The notes: generated by a model from the letters alone, not told the origin. A stretch of DNA of 64,000 nt from Cladobotryum mycophilum (GCA_036429605.1 CM071590.1:2666001-2730000), one strand, 5' to 3'; positions 1-11,799 are shown, numbered from the stretch's first letter. Numbers and translations are program-made.

Positions 1-1108
1 GTGATGATTGAGATGTCTCCTAATGTCAATACCCGACAAGATAAGGACTCAAGGGTCAACTTGGTGATGGATAATAATTTAGCCCAAGTATTCCATGGTT
101 TTCTCACTGACAACCAATCACCAAAGAACAGGAAAAGCCACTGCTGGGGACGCAGTGACCACGAGTTATCTTGATAACACTTTAGATCAACAAAACCTCA
201 ATGGTAGATTTGCTGAAGCCATCTCAACAACACACCGGCTCAAATCTTCCACAATAACTGCGAAATATGTTTTCTTACTCAACTTGCCAAGAACTTTGAG
301 TCTGAGACACGATTAGACGTGACCTCTCTCTCAATGAACTGAACCGAATTGATTATCTATAGACCAAGAGGCAAAATCTGCCTAGGATTCTCCATCACAG
401 CAGGAGAGCATTCGCAAGGTTGAAGCATCGCGTCTCCTACAGAAAAGCTTTTTACGTCTTACTCTATTCGTCGTGTCATGGTTAGAATAGGCCCATGCGC
501 AGGTATTCTCTGATTTCCCCTCAGCTACTCAAGCCTATTAGACTAATACTTTGTGAATTCTTGCTATAATGATTATTCCTAGCTAAGGTTTCCCAGTGGT
601 CAAGTTGCTTGTTTTCCGTCCCCCGTCAAGTAGAACCCTCAAATAAGCAATGCGTTGCATCCTCAAAGCTCGCATCGTGGACCCATCGGCTGTTGGCTCA
701 AGCTGTTCTCCGTGCTTTTTGATGGTATTGCCCAAATGCTTGCTGAAGAGTTTTTAAGAAGCTGGATACTCTTTCCCACTATCACGATGCTATTTCATCG
801 TGAGCATGATGAAAGAGCCTTCAACTAACAACTTATATAAGGATTGCTGCTGAACAAAAGAAGCGACAAGCCAGCTCTGCCAAATGCACTCCACAAGAAA
901 GTACCTCCGGTGTTCCCCACTTTCCCCACTCGGCTGTCCGAGGTCTCCTCAGGCTCTCCATCCAGTCAGGCCACCAGCTAGCTCGATGCGACAAAGGCAA
1001 CCAAGTTTACCTCGTCATTCCTCCTTCGCCAATCCCTCCCTCACTTCTTAAACCTCCTTCTCCCCCCCCCAAATCACCTCAATTCTCTACCAAAAACAAA
1101 ACAAAACA
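1..1108. other. Intergenic, no gene recognised
   Basis: No open frame here resembles a known protein, and the one ORF of about 70 codons at 95-316 has no recognisable motif. The last 150 bases, rich in C/T runs and ending in an A-rich stretch before the ATG at 1109, look like the promoter and leader of the ATPase inhibitor gene. Confidence 0.5.
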
Positions 1109-1555
1109 ATGCTTCGCACCACATTCGCCAAGACGGCGGCCTTCCGTCCCCTCCGCGCTACCTTTACCACCACTGCTCGCGCCATGAGTGAGGGCGACAC
1201 AGGCGCTCCACCCAAGACCGGTGGCCAGGGGTGAGCTTTTCTTTCTTTCTTTCTTTCTTTCTAGCTTTCTCCCCAGAGCTTTTGGAACATCTGGAAACTA
1301 ATGCTATTGTAAACAAAAGTGACTCCTTCCAGAGGCGAGAAAAGGCCAATGAGGACTTCGCTATCCGTCAGCGTGAGAAGGAGAAGCTTTTGGAGCTCAA
1401 GAAGAAGCTCGCCGAGCAACAGATCCACCTCGCACGTCTGCAGGAGCACATGTTAGAATCTCCCCCTCCCCGTCATCTTTTTTACCGCTTTCGAATACTA
1501 ACACAACCCCTATAGTGACGAGATTACCAAGGATCAGGGTGGCGAGCAAAACTAA
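1109..1555 (+). CDS. INH1: Mitochondrial F1Fo-ATPase inhibitor (IF1/INH1 family)
   Basis: Small matrix protein that binds F1-ATPase and blocks ATP hydrolysis when the membrane potential collapses. The model has three exons, 1109-1230, 1320-1451 and 1516-1555, giving 97 residues, normal for the family. The N-terminus is Arg/Ala/Thr-rich with few acids, as expected of a mitochondrial presequence. It is followed by the conserved inhibitory segment GDSFQRREKANEDFAIRQRE and a Lys/Glu/Leu-rich helix for antiparallel coiled-coil dimerisation. The acceptor at 1319 was chosen over the AG at 1332 because only it keeps the GDSF motif and the frame. Intron 1 begins with a CTTT microsatellite. Seen: motif and frame. 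Known: family role. Confident. Confidence 0.93.
1236..1262 (+). repeat. (CTTT)n microsatellite in INH1 intron 1
   Basis: Tandem CTTT units directly after the GTGAGC donor make this short intron strongly pyrimidine-rich. Length polymorphism would alter only intron size. Confidence 0.85.
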
Positions 1556-1911
1556 ACAGTATGAAAACCTTGTTTGGTTGCGGTTGATATCAGCAAAAAT
1601 ACTATAGGAAGTTACATCTCCCATCAATACTCCAAATACACAATGTAAACAAGGATGGCACACGGATCCAATTGCACAACTCCAGAGCTCCTGCGTATGT
1701 TTTTGCCAACCGGCTAGGGCTAGTGTACAACTACATGCATCTCCATTGCAGATATTAAATCAACAAAAACAAAACAAAAAACACAAAAGAACCCTGCCAG
1801 CTTAGCATCACTGGTATCCCGATTAGCTGGTTCTGTGACCACTTAATACTTCAGTCTTCCTGATGCCGTGCCTATAACTCCGATTCCAATGAACATCATC
1901 TACCCAACTAT
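1556..1911. other. Convergent 3' spacer INH1/NSP1
   Basis: This holds the 3' ends of two genes pointing towards each other. An A-rich stretch lies near 1755-1795. No ORF or RNA gene is supported. Confidence 0.6.
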
Positions 1912-4038
1912 TCACCTGCGCCCCATGTAAGACCGATAGAAACTCTCGGCAGCATCGCCTTCGCCTCCAGCATAGTGGCTTCCCAGATTGCTGCTCGACT
2001 TTTGTGCAGCTGTGACCTTGGCCTGCAGGGACGAGGCATTGACATCGATCCACTGCAGTTGTGTAAGATGGCCGTTTAGCACTCGGACAATCTGGCTCAA
2101 CTGCATTGATATGTTAGCTTGTATCAACTTGGAACAGGGAGTGAGTATTATGTAACTTACAGGATCCTCTGCCTTGGTTCCCTTGCTCAAAGTTCCGGAA
2201 ATATCGTTAATCTCCTTGACCATCTTGGAGAGATCTCGAGACTTCTCATCAAGTTGTTGAGTCAGCTTCTCAGCCAGCTTATAAGTACGTTCACGTTCTT
2301 GGTCGGGTCCACCAAGTTGCTCCCCAGGCCCCATTTGCTTAGAAAACATGTCTTGAACTTCAGACTCGTAGCGGTTAAGCCAAGACTCGAGCTCTTCCTG
2401 TTGACTTTCCACGGCAGCAAGTTGCCGCTCAATCTCATGACTAGCTCGCTCGGCCTCAAAAGTATCAAGATAAAGCTTCTGGATCTTTTCGCCGTTATCC
2501 ACAAGGTTTCTGTCCCAAGTAGAGACGATTGTCGCCTGCTCTTTAAACTCCTTCTGATACTTGGATAAATCCGAAGCCCACCTAGTGACAATGTCTTCCA
2601 TGGTTTTATTCTTCAAACGAGCCATCTGCGATGGTGGTCCTGTCGTAGAGGCGCCGAGAGAGGTAGTTGCGCCATTTTGAGTTGCGGGTTTCGCAGCCTC
2701 CTTGCTCTTGTCCGCTTCCTTATTATCGGTGGTAGCCTTAGCTCCAAACAGGCCACCAAGACTGGCCGAGGTGGTTGCGGGAGGTGTTGATGTGGTGGTA
2801 GCGGTAGGGGTAGTGGCGGCAGCAGGAGCAGCACCAAACAAAGACGATGCAGGCTTCGCAGTAACCGCAGAAGACTGGGTAGCTCCGCCAAACAAACCGC
2901 CAGCAGTCGTTGTCGCTGCCGGGGCAGCAGATGCCGTGGTAGTAGCGGCCGGTTTAGCACCGAACAATCCTCCAGCAGCTGGCGCCGGGGTAGATCCAGA
3001 GGCAGCAGTGGTAGCAGCGGGAGTGTTGCCAAAGAGACCGCCAGTGGACCCTGTCGCCGGAGTTGTCGTAACAGCAGGAGCAGCAGGCGTGGAAGATGCA
3101 GGCTGGGCAGTGTTGGTAGGTGTGCCTCCGAAAAGCCCACCAGTTGCTGGAGTAGAACTCGCAGCAGGCTTTGCACTGCCGAACAAACTGCTAGTGGTCG
3201 TTTGCCCGCCGCCACCACCACTACCACTACCAAAGAGTCCTCCTGCCGCTGTCGCAGCCGGCTTTGTTGGTTGTAGGGTTGATGCTGGTGTCGTGGTAGC
3301 GGGTTTTGCTGCTGTGTTTCCAAAGAGACCACCGCTTTGTTGACTGTTGGCATTGGAGAACAAGCTTGAGCCACCAGGTTTGGATGAACCAGCCATGGGA
3401 GGTAGACCTGCAGGAGTCGTCGAGGGCATGGAAAACGCGGGCCTGGCTGGCGTTGCTGTCGGGGGAGCTACCATCGTGGGGGTGGATGAAGCGCTTGAAG
3501 TAGGACCGGGCTTGAACAGCGAGTTTCCGCTGCTGGCAAACATGCCGCCAGCCGGAGTGGGAGTCGTTGTGGCCGGTTTGGCGGCATTATTCTGACCAAA
3601 CAGATTGCCAGTAGTCGTTGGAGCAGAGCCTCCAGCAGCCCCAAAGAGACCACCCGTAGAAGGAGTTGTGCTAGCTGCGCCAAACAATCCACCAGTTGCT
3701 GGGGCTGCTGTCGAGGGAGTAGTACTTGCTCCAAAGAGACCACCAGTCGTCGGAGTCGTAGACGTGTTTCCTCCAAAGAGTCCCCCGGGGGCAGTTGTAG
3801 GTGTAGTAGTAGAAGCATTCCCAAAGAGACCACCAGCTGCTGGCTTTTGCGCGGCCTGTGCACCAAAGAGGGATCCGGGACCAGCTGCGGGAGTCGTTGA
3901 TGCCCCAGCATTGCCAAAGGAAAAAGATGTCGATGTACCAGAGCCGTTTCCAAAAAGACCGCCGGAAGCGGGCGCCGGAGCGGTCGTATTGTTGGATGCG
4001 GGAGCCGAGGAGCTCGGCGCTCCAAAAGTGAAGGACAT
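1912..4038 (-). CDS. NSP1: FG-nucleoporin NSP1 (Nup62 orthologue)
   Basis: Central-channel nucleoporin of the nuclear pore, partner of Nup49/Nup57 and of the Nup82 complex. From the ATG at 4036-4038 the protein opens with MSFTFGAP. About 400 residues of Ala/Thr/Pro/Ser-rich sequence follow, punctuated by GGLFG repeats, the disordered FG permeability barrier. A charged helical region from about residue 460 matches the Nsp1 C-terminal coiled-coil domain (TMEDIVTRWASDLSKYQKEF and onwards). A 60-nt intron (2101-2160, donor GTAAGT, branch GCTAAC, acceptor GCAG) interrupts the coiled coil. It is a multiple of three with no stop, so the frame also runs through it: spliced length is 688 residues, unspliced 708. 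The GC-rich repeats create long meaningless frames on the other strand. Confidence 0.95.
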   Translation of the reverse strand: MSFTFGAPSSSAPASNNTTAPAPASGGLFGNGSGTSTSFSFGNAGASTTPAAGPGSLFGAQAAQKPAAGGLFGNASTTTPTTAPGGLFGGNTSTTPTTGGLFGASTTPSTAAPATGGLFGAASTTPSTGGLFGAAGGSAPTTTGNLFGQNNAAKPATTTPTPAGGMFASSGNSLFKPGPTSSASSTPTMVAPPTATPARPAFSMPSTTPAGLPPMAGSSKPGGSSLFSNANSQQSGGLFGNTAAKPATTTPASTLQPTKPAATAAGGLFGSGSGGGGGQTTTSSLFGSAKPAASSTPATGGLFGGTPTNTAQPASSTPAAPAVTTTPATGSTGGLFGNTPAATTAASGSTPAPAAGGLFGAKPAATTTASAAPAATTTAGGLFGGATQSSAVTAKPASSLFGAAPAAATTPTATTTSTPPATTSASLGGLFGAKATTDNKEADKSKEAAKPATQNGATTSLGASTTGPPSQMARLKNKTMEDIVTRWASDLSKYQKEFKEQATIVSTWDRNLVDNGEKIQKLYLDTFEAERASHEIERQLAAVESQQEELESWLNRYESEVQDMFSKQMGPGEQLGGPDQERERTYKLAEKLTQQLDEKSRDLSKMVKEINDISGTLSKGTKAEDPVSYIILTPCSKLIQANISMQLSQIVRVLNGHLTQLQWIDVNASSLQAKVTAAQKSSSNLGSHYAGGEGDAAESFYRSYMGRR

Positions 4039-4805
4039 GGCTATTGAATTTGTTGTTTGCTTGTTTTCGAGCTTGTCGGTCGCGATTCTCGGTGGTAGCT
4101 GGAAATTATGAAAATCAGAAAGCCACCATCACAGGTCAAAGTCCAAGACTAAAAGAAGAATAAGGAACTGATCAACAGTTTGTTGTCGTTTGCCAATGGA
4201 TCTTGCGACAAAGATGAATTGGTGGTTGATGAAGCAACAGAAAAAAAGTGCCAGGCTGACAACAAGGAACTACTTTTTTCGCGGTGATGCTGCAAAAGGA
4301 GCTCCGTTTGAGGCGCGTAGAGGTACGTACCTACACCGTCGCTCAATGGCGGCTCACCTTGGCTCACCTTTGCTTACCGGTCTCACCTCGGTCGTCTCCC
4401 AAGCCCCACGTGATACTACATACCTCTGGTACTTGAAGCTTGGATTCATTGGAGTTGTCATCGGCGGCAGTGTGTCCGTACATGATACTTTCCATTCGAC
4501 TACGGTTTCTCTAATTATCTACATTCCATCAACAACGAGCCCAATTTTTTAGAAGAACGACTCCAGCGTTTCTTATAGCTCCGCGGTCATTGTCGGCATG
4601 TCCCATCGTCATTCTTGAACCAAGGCCACCACGGCCAACGGAAGACATTAGCTCGACGTCTCTTAGCCCTTCTAGAAATTCGTATCGAACAAATAAGCTC
4701 TCAGAATCTATTGTCCCAGTGACTTCATACTTTGAGATATTCGGACTACGCAGTGCATAAATTGGAGCCAATGGCAGAACCACAGGGACTCGAACCCCCT
4801 TGCAA
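4039..4805. other. Divergent promoter region NSP1/LAA2-like
   Basis: The spacer lies between the NSP1 start and the predicted first exon of the LAA2-like gene. No coding sequence is supported. A perfect B-box-like word on the minus strand at 4788-4798 was examined and rejected as a tRNA. Confidence 0.5.
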
Positions 4806-6363
4806 ATGAACACTGCCGACCCAGGGGCGCATCAGCTGGGTAGGTCTCTAGCAGTGCTGCACTCTCTGCCCAAGTCATGCTAACACATGCGTAGCAGAGG
4901 CATCTGACTCGGAAGACCAGTTCATGGATGCGCAATCGATCCCTGGGAGCCCCAACCTCGGCTCACCTGTCCCCAAGACTCGAGTCGAGAAGGTGGATGG
5001 TGAGCCTTCCTACGGGGAAGTGCCCGGCACCGATGCATACAAAATGAGAGAGAACGACGCCGAGCCCGACGAGATTGCAGTTATTGCCGATCCGGAGGCG
5101 AAATCGACAACTCCCACTCCCCAAGAACCCATTCCAGTCCCGACCACGATCGTGGAAGAATCCATTGGTGAACACCCCGGCCAACACTCGGTCGAGGTAG
5201 AAGACAAGCACCAGGCAGATGCTTTACCAGATATATTGCTAGGCCCCGATGGGGAAATAAAAGGCGGCAGTAGAGCTAATTCACCTGGTATGAGGCAATG
5301 ACCCGGTAGTTTACCAAATTTGACACTATTAACACTCTGGAATTCTTCGGTGCAGGCTTGCCCCCAACTATAAACTCGGGTGATGATTTACATAATGACG
5401 ATGACGATGACGATAATGCAAACGACGACGACAACGACAACGACGATGCGGAAGGGGACGATTTCGGAGACGGATTTGACGACGACTTTGACGAATTTGA
5501 AGAGGGGGTAACCAAGACGAGGATTTCGATGATTTTGAGGATGGCTTTCAACAACCTCAGCAGTCCGCTCCAGCAATGCCAGTACCCCCACCGCTCCAGC
5601 AAAATACATTACCGTTTGTACGTACTCGTTTATCTTGTTTCTGCTTTGAAATACTAATCATATTATCCAGTCCATACCAGACTTTGACGGGCTAAGTCCT
5701 GACGAAGTCATATCCACTATCGAACCATGCCTAGCAAACCTCTTCCCCTCCGAGGAGCTTGACTTTCCTTCTTTCCCACCCCTGTCCAAAGAATCAGTGT
5801 TCCTCACACAACGCTCCGCTTCTCTATGGTCACAACTAGTCGCCCCTCCGCCCCTCGCACCCCCAGACTGGATCCGCTCTCGAACCCGCCGCCTATTCCT
5901 CGTCTCCCTCGGGGTACCGGTTGACCTCGATGAAATCTTGCCGGCATCCAAGCAGAAGAAGCTCATACTACCCTCCCTCAACGTACCGTCCACGTCTCCT
6001 CGCTCTTCCAGCGATGTACGAAACGCATCAAAACTAAAACAGGGCGAAAACAATACCTCGACCGCTTCTGCGGACGAGCAAGAGAGGCAATCGGCGTCCA
6101 AGAAAAGGAAAGGCCCTCCCCCTGAACCGGACTTGGATCTCGTTTCCGCAAGACATCTTTGCCAGACAACGGATGAGGCACTAGATGGTATGACGAATCA
6201 AGAGCTTAAAGAGCACGTAGCGAAGCTGGAGGCCATGGAAGGGACGGCAAAGGAAGTTTTGGATTACTGGACCAAACGAACTGATGAAAAGATTGGGGAT
6301 CGGGAAGCCTTTGAGGGCGTCATAGAAAATTTGGTAGCTCACGCGCGCAAGGTACGGAAATAG
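4806..6363 (+). CDS. LAA2: LAA2-like AP-1/clathrin adaptor accessory protein, frame broken once
   Basis: Resembles the fungal family typified by yeast Laa2 (YBL010C), which helps recruit AP-1 through Laa1 at the trans-Golgi. Exons are 4806-4839, 4898-5287, 5356-5617 and 5671-6363. The first intron has branch site GCTAAC and joins a short ATG exon to the conserved N-terminal block (PKTRVEKVDGEPSYGEVPGT). Residues from about 145 form a long Asp/Asn-rich acidic stretch ending in FDEFEEG and DFDDFEDGF motifs of the sort that bind adaptor ear domains. A C-terminal helical domain of about 230 residues follows. Between the two acidic motifs the frame breaks at the G5 run 5504-5508. One extra G gives an uninterrupted 459-residue protein, so the break is probably an assembly error. 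The family assignment is from memory of motifs. Confidence 0.78.
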
Positions 6364-6718
6364 ACATTGTGCAGCCCCGTCAAGGGCTGTCCAATTTGAA
6401 GTCAATTGGCCTAGTAGCTGTGTGTACTTTTTTGTGTTTGTCAAAAAAGAGGTTACCATCTCCTGCAATTGTTACAGTCTTCCCGCCTTCATCCACCATC
6501 ACCACTAAAAATCCCTTGGAAGACCCACGTCATCGCTGAAACCTCATCTAGCACTTTTCTAGAGCCAGCCATTTCTCTACTGACATGCCCCCAGGGGAGA
6601 TGCTCCATCTCAAATGAAAAAAAAAATTTCGTTCTCCGAGACATTTTTGTACCCAAACCGGTTTGTACACTTCTAATGTTTCCTCACATCCACGTAATCA
6701 TCGTTTTGAACCTCGCAT
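6364..6718. other. Convergent 3' spacer LAA2-like/GCD11
   Basis: This is 3' flanking sequence of two converging genes. A-rich runs occur near 6605-6630. Nothing else is supported. Confidence 0.6.
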
Positions 6719-8389
6719 TTAAGAAGTGCTAGGCTCCAAGGTAACACCGCTGTAAAAAAGCTATTGTTAGTCAAAAGTTCAGATATAGGAATGGTTTTCA
6801 AGGGTCAACTTACGCAGCAATGGTAGCCCATCCAATAAGACGCCAATGCTTCTCGATACGTCGACTCAGGGCAACCTTTTCGCCAATGTTTGTGCAGGCG
6901 GGGCTGGTCAGGATCAGCTTGGCAGCATCGTTCTTGATGGCAGCAACCTTGGCACCGGTGGATGTGGAACCAATGTTGACCATGATAACTTCGTTCTTGG
7001 CCAGCTTAGCAACCTTGGCCTGCTTTCCGTCGGCTGTCCTGACACCAAGCAGACGTCGGAGAAGGTAGAAGTTGACTTCGATTTCACTGTAAATCTCAGG
7101 AAGACGTCCCTTGAGACCAAGGACGAAACCGACCAGTCGATCAGCACGGCAGAGGGTAGGATCGATACGCGTACCGACACCGATAAGACCACCGGGAACG
7201 GCGTACTTGAGGTCGTTGGCCTCGGAGTTGAGAGAAACGATGCGGCTGAAAATGGGAGTGCACTTCAAGGCACCGCTGTCGTCACGAGACACAATACCAG
7301 GTCGGATCTCAATCTCATCACCCAGCTTAACAACACCGTGCAAGATACTACCGCCAGCAACACCACCCTTGAGATCATCGATCTCAGCACCGGGCTTGTT
7401 GACATCGAATGAACGAATGACGATCATGTGGGGGTCCATGGTGAAGTCTCTGGGAGGGACAGGGATGGTGTTAACGATGGCCTCGTTGACAGCATCGATG
7501 TTGAACTTGAGCTGGGCGGAGATGGGAATGACAGGAGACTTTCCAGCAACGGTACCACGAATGAACTTGAGGATGGACTCGTAGTGCTGTTGAGCAGCCT
7601 CTTCTCTCATCAAATCAACCTTGTTCTGGAGAATGATGATCTTGTCCAGCTTCATAATCTCAATGGCAGCCAAATGCTCAGAGGTCTGGGGCTGAGGGCA
7701 AGATTCGTTTCCTGCAATGAGAAGAAGGGCTGCGTCCATGACGGCGGCACCTGACAACATGGTGCTCATGAGAATGTCGTGACCAGGGCAATCGACGAAA
7801 CTAATGCGGTCAGGACCCAATATATATATATATATATAGCAAGGCTCTCTCTCTCTCTGGGGTATTAAACTTACGAGACGTGTCGCAAAAGTCGGTAGGT
7901 TCCGCTGCAGCTATCACGCTCGCAGGGAGGATCAACCTCCTTTTCACTCTTATAACTTCGGTAACATGTTGGTCGAGGGCACTCGGGGTTGTCACACTTG
8001 TAGATCTTGGCGTTGGCGTAACCCAGCTTGATGGTAATATTTCGGATCAGTTCGTTCTTGAATCGAACTGTCTGGACGCCGGAAATAGCCTTGACAACCG
8101 TCGACTTTCCGTGGGCGACGTGGCCGATGGTACCAATGTTGATGGTAGCTTGTCGGGCGATGATTTCGGGTGTGAGGGGTGTCAGGCTGGCAACATCGAG
8201 ATCCTTGGGGTCGGTTTGCGGGGGGAGAGGCGGTCTCTGAGCTGTCAGGTCCGGGAGAACGGGGTGTGACTTCTTCAACGCCGGCTTGAGCGTCGTCTCG
8301 TCGATGTCGGCAACCTCATCCTGAATGGACTCGCCAGAGTCGGACTCGGACTCGATATCGTCGTATTTGGAGTCGTCAGCCATGGTCAA
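6719..8389 (-). CDS. GCD11: Translation initiation factor eIF2 gamma subunit
   Basis: GTPase core of eIF2, which carries initiator Met-tRNA to the 40S subunit as a ternary complex. Exons are 7875-8389, 6814-7800 and 6719-6749, giving 510 residues. GTPase motifs: G1 GHVAHGKST (about 89-97), G3 DCPGHD (about 175-180) and G4 NKVD (about 231-234). A cysteine-rich knob between G1 and G3 (C132, C137, C142, C156, C161) is typical of eIF2-gamma. The last exon encodes only the conserved GVTLEPSTS tail. A second ATG lies two codons after the first and either could be used. The first intron (7801-7874) contains TA and CT microsatellites. Confident by motif content and length. Confidence 0.96.
7821..7858 (+). 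repeat. (TA)9 and (CT)n microsatellites inside GCD11 intron 1
   Basis: TA repeat at 7821-7838 followed by CT repeat at 7845-7858, both within the 74-nt first intron of the eIF2-gamma gene. Together they occupy nearly half of it. Confidence 0.9.
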
Positions 8390-10880
8390 GGCGGGGCAAT
8401 CTCAGCAGCTTATTTCTCGCAGCGGTCTCAAATGGCGCAGATACGTGATGGTAAATATGATGCTATTTATCTGAGAAAGTAGCTTTGCGTGTAGGATAAA
8501 TACCAATGAAGGCGTTTTATGGAGTATATCACCTCTTTCAGTTAGAGTTGCGTATTTCGCCTTCAAAGTGATTTAAAATTCATCGTGTGCAGCATTGAAT
8601 GAGGATGACTCTTACGCTATTCCTTTTTAGGTCTGATAAGCTGATAAGGAGTCGATGCCCCTCTACGGGAGAAATTCGGCAAGTAGTTTGCCCCTCCTCC
8701 ACAAAGAATCCTTGGACAAAGACTCCTTTCAGTGGCAGGTGGGTAACTCAACCCTACCACTGCCAAGCTTTCAACATGTACAAGTCTCTGAAGTATTTTA
8801 TCATTCTGCTTTGAATGCTATTTGTTTCTCATGTTGTCTGTGATAATTATCAAATAAATATTCTACACCGACGTGTACGTTGGTGTTTGTTGGAAGTGCT
8901 ACCCTATAGAACTCGTGGCAAAAGCATGTGCCTATAAAGTCAAAGACGAATAGTAAATCAAGGCGGGACAGTAATTGTAGGACGCCCGGGTGCCTGTTGG
9001 TTTCAAGTCAGCTATAGGGTTTTTAATTGTTTAAATTAAAAAAAAATCTTCTATGTATGAGAAATCGAGGTCTGCCTTGTCAGCATCATCACAAGTTTAG
9101 ATCCTCCTCACACGGCATAGAAACCACCCGACACGAGTAGTGCTACACTATGCACCGACAACTCAAGGCAAGGAGAACGGTTATCGGAAATTGAGTAACA
9201 TGTGCGAGTCACATAAACAACCGAGAACTGAAAATAGAGTATTGATTAAAATCTTGGCAATATCGACGGAAGCTGGTGGAACCGATGATGAGGCTCTCGT
9301 GAACCGGTGACATCAACAACACTGCTATGTGAACCCTGTAACGAAACCGTAGAAGTCGGGCAAACTGCTAGACGTTGTGCATACACAATTGATGAGTGGC
9401 TATGTCAAGTATCGGCTGATGGTGGTGAGACGATCATGTTGAGTTTCTACGTTTGATGTAGAGTGACACTGCCTTATGAATTGTACGAGGATGTTGGCTA
9501 TTTTTATATGCTCATACAGTAGTAGCAAGCAGTGAAGACATCCGATGGCATGGATGGGGTGTCCGGAGCGTTGACTGCAGCTGATTGGCCAGGCAAACCG
9601 GATGTTTCTAAACCGATTCGCACAGAGTGCATTTGAGCTGTTACAAGGCAGGATGCAATTTATGCCGGTGATAAGTGCTGACTGGCTTCAGCCACACCAT
9701 GTGGATGGGTAGGACGGGAGGTTTAAGCAGCAACAGGAAGAGACGGAGAAAAAAATGACTCAAGTAGGCTATTGTAACGTTTTGAGTACATACATATGTT
9801 GGTGATGAGAAACAGTTGGTTGCCGTCCGTATTGTACTTGTATGTAACTTTGGGTGACATTTTAGAACGGTATGGGAAGTAGTGCATAGCGAGTAGCCTA
9901 ATAGACTAGAAGGAACGCACTTGAGAAACATCGCCAACACCAACACCAACGGTTCGCATATTTATTAACAATAGTTGCCACTGTTGGGAGGCGGGCAATA
10001 GCATGAGCCCGTGGGGGCCACCTTCATGTTGACCAGAGGATTATTAGAACAGAGCCCGAGAAGAGAAAACAAGATTTTTTTTTGGCTGGGGATCGAATTT
10101 GGGGTTGAACTGAGTGGGCAAGTGGGTCGGGTCGGTTCAGCCTTTCGGGTGACACGCACATTCATTCTGAACACATGAATATGAGACGCAAATTTCTTCA
10201 AAGAACCAACTGCTGTATCTGGATCATTTTTTAATTGATAGATATAAATTACGCGTCCTTCCCCTGCATCCAAAGACAATGCAGAAAATAGCAGCAATCA
10301 AGATTTGAATCAAGACCGAGGTAAATGAGGCCATGATTGATAGGTAGGCAATCAATCAACAAACAGCAGGTGTGTGTCGAAGGAGAGGGAGAGAGAGAAA
10401 ATAAATAAAGAGGCCGGTCAAAAAAGGTCGCAGAAAGTGGTCGTCAAGGAATTTGGACGAATCCCAACAGCATCATTGCCGCCGACATTCTGCAAGTGGG
10501 TGTCAGACTGTCACTCCGCCTAGTGATCTCATTGGCCGGGACCCCGGAAGAGACGCTGTGACCCGCAACGGTAGGCAGCCTAGCTACAGACGCCCCGCAC
10601 CAATCAGAGCCTGGGATCCCCAGGACCTGACGGTAGCTTCAGCCATTCAAGCCCTGAAAGGAAAAAAACCAGCACCCTTCGGGGGCCGTTCCCAGCGATT
10701 GTCTACCGGGCTAGTACTTGTACGTACCGGCCGTGTGTATCGTGACCATGAAGTAAAGCGCCCGCAGAAGTAAATAGTTTTGGTTGTTACTGGTATTGTC
10801 GCGGGGCTTAGACTTGGGGGCTCAAATTTGAAGGCATGGTGATGATGGTGATAATAAAGAAGATGTTTGATGCTCTTGTT

Positions 10881-10904
10881 CATTCATTCATTCATTCATT
10901 CATT
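10881..10904 (+). repeat. (CATT)6 tetranucleotide repeat
   Basis: Six tandem CATT units in intergenic DNA. No function is indicated. Confidence 0.9.
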
Positions 10905-10970
10905 ACTCGTTATTTTGCTCCTCCCTCTTTTCGCGGTGTGATGATGCCTTATTATGTCTTGCCCGACTTG

Positions 10971-11000
10971 ACCTGACCTGACCTGACCTGACCGGACCTG
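10971..11000 (+). repeat. Tandem ACCTG pentamers
   Basis: Consecutive ACCTG units with one ACCGG variant lie within the spacer, about 800 bases upstream of the four-TM gene start. Confidence 0.85.
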
Positions 11001-11799
11001 ATTCTACGGTGTGTGTACCTACAGCTACAGATGCAAGAAAAAGGTACCTGCTTGTACAATCTGTCTGTTTGTACATACATATGCGCCCAGGCCTGTCCCC
11101 TCTCTTCTGCATCCCTTTGCATCCTTCGCCTCTCATAGGTCAATCTATATCTCGGCGCCACAAGCTTCTAAGACCTCGTTCGGCGGCTAACCCAACGACC
11201 TGCCACTGGCGTCCCATCGATCGCCTCCCCCTCCACCACCCACCACCACCACCTTCGTCCCTCTCTTCCCATTCCATCAACAGAGTACCGCTATTACCCT
11301 ACCTACTTACCTACCTACCCGTATCTGTGTGCTGTCTTGGCCTCCCTCCCTCTCCATGCAACGTCCTTTGTAATAAACCTCCACCCACTTTCGATGCTGC
11401 GTCTTAAACCGTCCCTGGGTTCCACTTCAACCTTGCTCGGCGCTTGATAGCTGTCGAATGAGCTGCTCCCATTCTCGTCGTTGCCGCTGCCCTCAAAACT
11501 CTCGCGCTCCCACATCGTTGTCAGATTCTTCTTCTCTTGCTCCTCGATAGCTGGTCTCTCCGAAAAGAAAAAAATCATTATCCTTCTCTCGTGATTGTTG
11601 TATTTTGTTGGTTGCATTCTTTTTTATACGGACTTTTGAAGATTATCGACTGGTCGAAGCTTTGGGTCCTCATTGTCGTCGCTGCCATTGTCGCTGTCGT
11701 TCTCACCGATCATCACGACTTACACGATTTTGCTTTTGCATCTTTATTGCTTTTCATTTGGTATAACGGCAAGTGCATATAGCACATACATAAACAGCC

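Larger units (their letters stand above)
8390..11799. other. 3.4-kb intergenic region with no supported gene
   Basis: Largest spacer in the window. Several frames of 60-130 codons exist on both strands (for example 9641-9949 minus and 10453-10773 plus), but none shows domain, membrane pattern or codon bias of a real gene. The right-hand 700 bases are pyrimidine-rich and probably the promoter and long leader of the four-TM gene. The region carries an ATTC tetranucleotide repeat and a CTGAC pentanucleotide repeat. Confidence 0.45.

Noticed and set aside
1320..1515. INH1 exon read through to 1515 as one 94-residue ORF
   Set aside because: Donor GTTAGA after 1451 and acceptor CTATAG at 1515 restore the conserved EHIDEITKD tail; read-through gives an unrelated C-terminus.
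2702..4111. Long plus-strand frames of 213 and 168 codons opposite NSP1
   Set aside because: Antisense shadows of the GLFG repeats (PNNPP/PKRPP patterns) with no domain of their own.
4773..4870. Minus-strand tRNA-like segment: perfect B-box GGTTCGAGTCC with GGCAGAG/TTCTGCC ends 98 nt apart
   Set aside because: The T-arm is three bases too far from the acceptor strand, no D-arm or A-box fits, and the segment overlaps the predicted first exon and intron of the LAA2-like gene. Probably coincidence.
9641..10773. Frames of about 100 codons in the 3.4-kb spacer
   Set aside because: No domain, coding bias or neighbouring splice signals; lengths are expected by chance.
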